Shown here piece after piece: positions 58,525 through 64,000 of a stretch of DNA of 64,000 bases (the first letter of the stretch is position 1; each line of letters starts with the position of its first letter). The notes beneath the pieces are model-generated. The model ran no database searches. It was not told where the DNA came from and saw only the letters and a program-made list of their open reading frames with translations. The position numbers and the translations under genes were made by a program. Origin of the DNA: Chlamydoabsidia padenii (Eukaryota; Mucoromycota; Mucoromycetes; Mucorales; Cunninghamellaceae); assembly GCA_025330725.1 (NCBI GenBank), contig JAIWND010000005.1, positions 868,001 through 932,000 on the forward strand. Direction: 5' to 3'.

Positions 58525-61460
58525 CTATTGTATGGATTGCCCCCGGAGTTGTTCGATTTCGCGACGCAGAGCCTCGTTTTCTTTTTGAAGCATGATGTTT
58601 TCCTTTGTTGATGATTGTAAAAGCTGTTCCAAGTAAGTCTAAAAAAAAAGTATACAAACAAGTAGATTAGTTGTGATAGATGGAATGGAATGTTTTCTTG
58701 TTACCACAGTAGCAGGCAGATCATCACTGGGAGGCCTTTCAGCAGATGTATTTGATTTCGTTTGAGTGATTGTTGATTTGTATTTGTATAAACCAGTGGC
58801 CAAGTATATATCTTGAATCATTTGTCGCTGGCTTTCATTCGATCGGAGCAGTTCTTCAAACTGAGATAATAAAGTTGTCGAAGAGGTGTCATGAGTAGTA
58901 TTGGATCGTAATGTTTGACCACGTAGGAGTGATGAGGATGGTGAGGTCGTCGATGAGGATGCCGAAATGGATGATTCGTATGCATGAGATCCTGTATAAA
59001 GTGAAGAATATCAGTTATCATTCAGGCAACAACATCTATTTTACCTTCATTCTTGTCCAGTGATGTGAATCGGTTTGGATCGGTAATGTTTCCACCTGTT
59101 GTCAGTTCAAACCGGCCGATTTTTCTTGATTCACCTGTTGCTTGATTATCCAATTCACGTTCAGCAAGTGGCGATCTTGCCCGAGCAGATCCTTCCCTAG
59201 ATAATACCGATGGTGATGGTACAAAAGAGCCATGGTTCGAGTTTTCACGAGAGAGCGGGATGCCTTGATAAGGAATTATACTTGTTGTTGCCTGAGGTGA
59301 ATGGTTAAGTACTTCAAACCGAGATTTCCGATCACTCCCTATAGATTGAAATAAAAAGTAGTTGATTAATATTATTTTCTCTTTTTAAAAATAGGATGAT
59401 TGTTTACCAGTTGTATCTTGATTGGATTTGTCTTCGTTAAGAGAATCAGAAAAGTTGTAGGAAGTATCAGAAGAGCTAGGTTGCCTCGAAGCAGATTGGT
59501 TGATGTGGAATCGTCCGACCTTAGTAATTTCGCCATCCTAAATTGTTAATAAATCATAAATGTTAGTAACTTCGCCTCAACAACAGTTCATTATATTTCT
59601 ATTTACCATTTGATCATCTTTATTGTCAGTGGCATCAGGAAGAGAAGATGGACTGAGAGATCGCATGGAAGAGCTTGTTAACATGGACCCTGGATGATCA
59701 CCGTATGATGTTTCTTCGATCACAAAGCGCGATTTTCTGGGTTGCTGTTTGCATGAAGCCATTTGTTCAGACGTTATTGTTGTCATTGTGGTTGTTGCTA
59801 TAGCTGCTGCAGAAGAAGACGATAATGAGGATGGTTGAGGTGGATTCCTTACTACCACGTCGCCAAAAGAGATATGCCGTTTTGGATGTTGATGTTGTTG
59901 TTGTTTTTGCTGCTGGTAATGAGATTGAGTTGTATCACTGTTGTTGATAGATGTAGGTATTATAGAGTGCGCATCAATGGTATCATCGTTATCGAAATCC
60001 CATTCATCAGTTTTGGTGATGGTCATTTGTCGTTGTGATATCTTTTTCCGAGGTCGTTGTTCCAAAGGTGTCAAATCTTGAAGAATCGTTTTCACAAGAT
60101 AATCCTTTCTTTTGCTTTGTTTGAAGAAGGGGTGTTGTAATAGTTTTTCAGCTGTTGGTCTATAGAGAAATCAACTTTAGTGTATGATCAATATAGTAAA
60201 ATATTGTTGTTCTTGTTCTTTTTATAACCTGTTTACCTTTTTTCTGGGTCTTTTACCAAACAAGAATCAATCATATCCTTTAGCGTTTTGGAGTACTTTT
60301 GGCCAGTTGTTTCACGATCCAAGGTAGGTGGTTCATTAGATAAAGTCATCATGAGTACTTTAAGAGGAGCGAGTTTTGCATAAGGTGCATGTCCAGTGGC
60401 AAGTTCAATAGCAGTGATCCCAAAACTCCATATATCGGCCTTGTAATCATATCCTGCTTGTTCCATCACTTCAGGGGCCATCCAACAAGGCTAATTTAAG
60501 TTTAAAACAATGTGTTAAATGAGGTTATTTCTAATTTATTATACTTACTGTTCCAACAAAGGTTTTTCTTTTTCCACGTTCCCCAGTTTCCATTAGCGAG
60601 CTAGAGACACCAAAATCAGCTAGTAGCACCGTACCATCATCATCCATTAATAGATTTCCTGCCTTGACATCCCGGTGAATATGACCATTCTTGTGGAAAT
60701 AAGCTATTCCTTCCAAAGCTTGTTTCAAGATAGTAGCAATACATACTTCATCAAATCCATTAGGAAAGCCAGTCTTCATAATATCCAAACATGATCCTAA
60801 AAGAAGAAGAAGGTCAGTATCAAGTTCATGTATCAGATCGTCCTTACCTCCAGCAGAATAGGGCGTTGCAATATAAAGTTTCGATTCATTGACAAACGAA
60901 CCATATACGCGCAATACATTGGGGTGCTTGGATAATGCCATCAGTGCAGTTTCCCTCTATAAATAAAATATACATATATAAAGGTTAGTTGGGTTAACGA
61001 TAAAGATAATGATCGTTTTACCCGAAGTTCATCAATTTGGTTTCTTTCAAACATATCCAAATCAATGATTTTTACTGCCACCCGTTTGTTCATAGGTTTA
61101 TAGAGAGCACTATAGACAATAGCAGATGAGCCATATCCTATTTAGTTAACAGAGTAAGAATGTGTTAATAGATGAGATATACATATCTCTTGACATTTTA
61201 TGCTTACCAATAGGTTTTTGTAGATCAAAGTCGTCTAGATTGTTAAAGGCAGGAAGGTCAGTTTGATGTTGAGTTGGTACAGGTGATGAAGGAGTTGATT
61301 GTTCTGGTTGTCCTGAAGCCATAATTTTGAGACCATGGAGAAGATCATTAACACCATTTGACTTGTTGGAAGACAATAATATAGAGCGTGCTGAAGAGGG
61401 TCGTCTTGATAAGGATTGTTGTTGCTGTTCATCAGAACTGGAAGGTGTCTGGAAGGTCAT
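58525..61460 (-). CDS. Ste20-family kinase, OSR1/SPAK (Fray)-like (785 aa)
   Basis: Exons: 61208-61460, 61022-61137, 60848-60956, 60549-60796, 60237-60490, 59607-60159, 59408-59537, 59045-59338, 58705-58991, 58525-58638 (786 codons with stop). The kinase domain (about 78-345) has the glycine loop variant [12 protein letters not shown] and VAVKIIDLD lysine. It also has [10 protein letters not shown] near 200-209, DFGVSSSL with D220, the substrate loop [11 protein letters not shown] and [17 protein letters not shown], as in the GCK-VI group. An immediate [11 protein letters not shown] block resembles the OSR1 PF2 segment. The long tail has several RFx(V/I/L) strings (SRFVIEE, GRFHI, SRFEV, GRFEL) and ends in a leucine-zipper coiled coil. 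I see no clear canonical CCT domain. An alternative upstream ATG at 61502 is possible. The gene is head-to-head with adenylate cyclase. Confidence 0.88.
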
Positions 61461-61766
61461 GATGCTAATGGAAGTGGTTGAAATGGTAAAAAAGAACCCC
61501 ACAAAAGGGGAAAGGGAATAATGTATAAAGTGAGAGTGAGGGAATGTAAAGAGAAAGAGAAAGAGAAAGGAGAGAAAAGCGGGAAATAAAAAATTAAAGG
61601 TCTACCATTTTTGTGTAAACCAGACTAAAGTCCGCAATCTACAGTACTGTACCTTGGTTTAAACACCGTTAATAAAATTCTTTGTTAACCTAAAAAAAAG
61701 CTCTCTCTTCCTCTTCTTCTTCTTCATTCATTTACTATTCAAAAGAATAGTGCTTCATCAATAACT
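61461..61766. promoter_or_regulatory. bidirectional promoter kinase/adenylate cyclase
   Basis: The divergent starts are 306 bases apart. The interval includes an AGAGAAAG tract, a weaker CGGGAAATAAA copy of the recurrent element near 61580 and a GTTTAAACACCG variant near 61662. A CT-rich leader before the cyclase ATG follows. Confidence 0.45.
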
Positions 61767-64000
61767 ATGGAACAGCCATGTATAGGCTCTAGTGTTCCCA
61801 AATCTCCTTCTCTTCCTCTTGATGCCTCTGGGCCTGGAACAAGACAATACCAAAACGATTCCTTCTTCACGCGTGTGTTTGGTCATCATTCCCAGGAATC
61901 TTCAAGAGGTAACAATTACAACAATAAAACTTTAAAAACAATCTTCTCACCCCCTTACTTCTTCTTTTATTAACTTTTTAGCTGGGACACCAATGTTATC
62001 GTCACCAAAACCAACACAGACATTATCCTCTACAACAGGAACAAGGATATCTTCACGACATACCAGGAACTCATCTACTGGCACCTTACCTTCTCCTGAC
62101 CATTCACCCAATAGTATTCCTTCCACCAACACATTGAATGTTTTGCCGCGGCGGAGATCCTTTGACAACACAACTCACTCTTCTATGAATGCTATCGACA
62201 AGGATCCTTTGTCCGTGTCCTTCAAAAATGGAACAGCCTCGACAAAGTCCAACTCATCCAGGTGCAAACAACTCAACCATGTTCCCTTTCCAAGAGGTGG
62301 TCGGCAAATAGGCGAAACGTATTTACCTCAGCAATATACCAATCCAACAAAAACTCTCAGTAGAAGCAACTCGGGGGATCCGCATAAGCAAGACCAAGGT
62401 AATAGTAACCCAAATATTGATCATAATCACTGTGATAAATTGTACTAACATTCTTGCCATATCGTTATTTTAGATCTACCTGCTGCGCCAAAAGACAAAA
62501 GAAGACATCATTTATTTGGTCGTTTTACGAAAAAGAAAAGTAAGTCATCATCATCATCATCATTTTACTTTTGTCTGACGAAAATGTCATTGATTTTATT
62601 ATAGGTCGAAACGAACTCAATTCTTCAAACAACTCTTCTAACTACTCGGCATCAACTCATTCATCAAGTATATCTTCTCAAGCATCCTCAACACAAAGCA
62701 GTACAGCATCTTCTATATCTGTCAACAGCTCTCTTAAACGATCAAACGACAACGAACTATACACTCACCGTGGTCAACATCCATTGGAACAAGTACCCAT
62801 AGAAGATCCTTTACGGTTTATGCAACGAGGCCCAATCACCAACCTATACTCTTCGGCTAACAACATCATGTCTTCTGCTTCTAATGGCGAACGAAAACGG
62901 TCTGCTGGGTATCAATCTGGCAAGAAGCAATCAAAAGAACGTGAAAAGTCAGATGGAAGCATATACTACTCAAGCGATCGAACAAGAAGGGATAAAAAGG
63001 TAAAAGCAAACATAGTGATTGCGTACTGGCGATGATGATGGTTGTGTAATTACTTGGCTTTACTAACTCTATTGTTTTACTTTATTCGAAACCATAGGAT
63101 ATTGAACGTAAGTATTGAAAATATATTACTTATCATGTGAATATTGATCAGTTGATCTCATCCCATTCCTCGTTGTATTAGTGGACCAAAATTTTACAAG
63201 TATGGATGGTATTGTCAATCCCAAGTATTACCAGGAACAACAAACGTTAATGGCCTCTTCTATTACCACTTCTACTTTATGCGATCAACAGGTAAACTCA
63301 CCGCTCTATGACAAATATGGAAACGAGTGCAATCGGAGTTTGACTTTTTTTTTTTTTTTTTATCCCTAGGCATCTGAAGCACCTTCACATACTGAATCTT
63401 GGGCTCCTCCTGATAGTTGGGCTGTCCAACCACCTGACATCGTAACAACAATGGACACAACAATGGAAGCAACTATGGACGATGAAGTACACGACTCGGA
63501 TGAATATACTCTGGTGGAACAAGACAAGTACGATATCAAGAAGAAAAATGTAAGTAGCAAGTATGCATAAATGTGGTATTCCTGTTATTTACTCTATTAC
63601 AATTAGTTTTGTATTCGTATCTTTCGTCCTGATGAAACCTTTGGCACCTTACAACTACCTTTACATACAACAACTGCCGAACTGATGCAAAAACTGGCTG
63701 GCAAATTCTTCTTACCTGACATGACCAAGTACAATCTCGTGCTAAGGCGTCACAAACTAGGTAAACATACTTTTTAACATACCAATAGACCATAACACTC
63801 ACTCTTGGTTTTTTTTTTTTGCTTGTTTGTGTACAATTATAGAGCGTGTGCTTGGGCCTCATGAACGACCACTTCAAATACAAAAAATGCTATTGGAACA
63901 AATGGGCTATACTGATGATGACAAGATTGAAGATGTTGGCCGTGAAGACAATTCTTATCTATTTAGGTTTACGTTTGGTCCAAATATCAGTCAAACCATC
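61767..64000 (+). CDS. adenylate cyclase, N-terminal part (Cyr1/Uac1-like), runs off the window
   Basis: This is a fungal membrane-associated adenylate cyclase that makes cAMP under Ras control. Exons so far: 61767-61908, 61982-62398, 62474-62539, 62605-62999, 63098-63107 (10 bases), 63182-63291, 63370-63549, 63607-63760, 63843 to beyond 64000. The 544 codons present have no stop. The first about 400 residues are Ser/Asn-rich and disordered, with a basic LFGRFTKKK patch. The Ras-associating domain then begins (FCIRIFRPDETFGTLQLPL...). It continues into the very conserved RVLGPHERPL, KMLLEQMGY and EDNSYLFRFTF, which in fungal cyclases sits before the leucine-rich repeats. The LRR, PP2C-like and cyclase domains must lie outside. 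Confidence 0.9.

Overview
The window looks like nuclear DNA of an early-diverging filamentous fungus, most likely a mucoromycete (Mucorales-type). The genes carry many short introns of about 50-80 bases with GTAAGT donors, promoters and introns are rich in A/T homopolymers and CT tracts, and the protein families are fungal (BimC kinesin, AreA-type GATA factor, Whi3-type RRM protein, Ras-responsive adenylate cyclase). One intron of the AT-AC (U12) class fits a lineage that kept the minor spliceosome, as reported for Rhizopus. The species cannot be named from this. I built gene models by hand. For every multi-exon gene described as complete, the summed exon lengths come to a whole number of codons, which is a strong internal check.

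Layout. 1-2.6 kb: a small unknown gene and a decayed gene. 3.0-8.8 kb (minus): a diaphanous-type formin. 9.3-12.9 kb (minus): kinesin-5. 13.3-15.7 kb (minus): PRMT3, head-to-head with the DNA polymerase alpha B subunit (15.9-18.4 kb, plus). 18.9-19.8 kb (minus): a LAMTOR1/Meh1-like lysosomal anchor, divergent from an SCP-type phosphatase (20.4-21.7 kb). 22.4-22.9 kb: a broken gene. 24.1-26.4 kb: two divergent WrbA/flavodoxin-type quinone reductase paralogues. 27.4-31.9 kb: a Ty3/Gypsy LTR element with identical LTRs that lacks its reverse transcriptase/RNase H core. 32.3-38.5 kb (minus): a thioesterase-fold protein, a two-finger AreA-like GATA factor and the GID-complex ligase subunit Gid9/MAEA. 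38.7-43.5 kb (plus): a CHY-zinc-finger protein and a Whi3-like RNA-binding protein. 43.5-50.6 kb: a repeat-rich, gene-poor stretch with interleaved inverted repeats, a decaying tandem array and a dispersed repeat. 50.6-55.5 kb (plus): ESCRT-III subunits Vps24/CHMP3 and Did2/CHMP1 side by side, a TMEM164-family protein and an unknown disordered protein. 56.6-61.5 kb (minus): La protein and an OSR1/SPAK-like Ste20 kinase. The kinase is head-to-head with the 5' part of adenylate cyclase, which runs off the right edge.

Themes. Several genes act in polarity and cell-cycle control (formin, kinesin-5, polymerase alpha, Whi3-like). Others act in nutrient signalling (LAMTOR1, AreA-like, Gid9, adenylate cyclase) or endosomal sorting (two ESCRT-III subunits). 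The most unusual signals are the AT-AC intron in kinesin-5, a 4-base micro-exon in the thioesterase-like gene, a start-codon-only first coding exon in the formin, and a recurrent element close to CGGGATTTGAAA in many upstream regions. The in-frame RT-deleted retrotransposon and the 450/600-bp tandem array also stand out.
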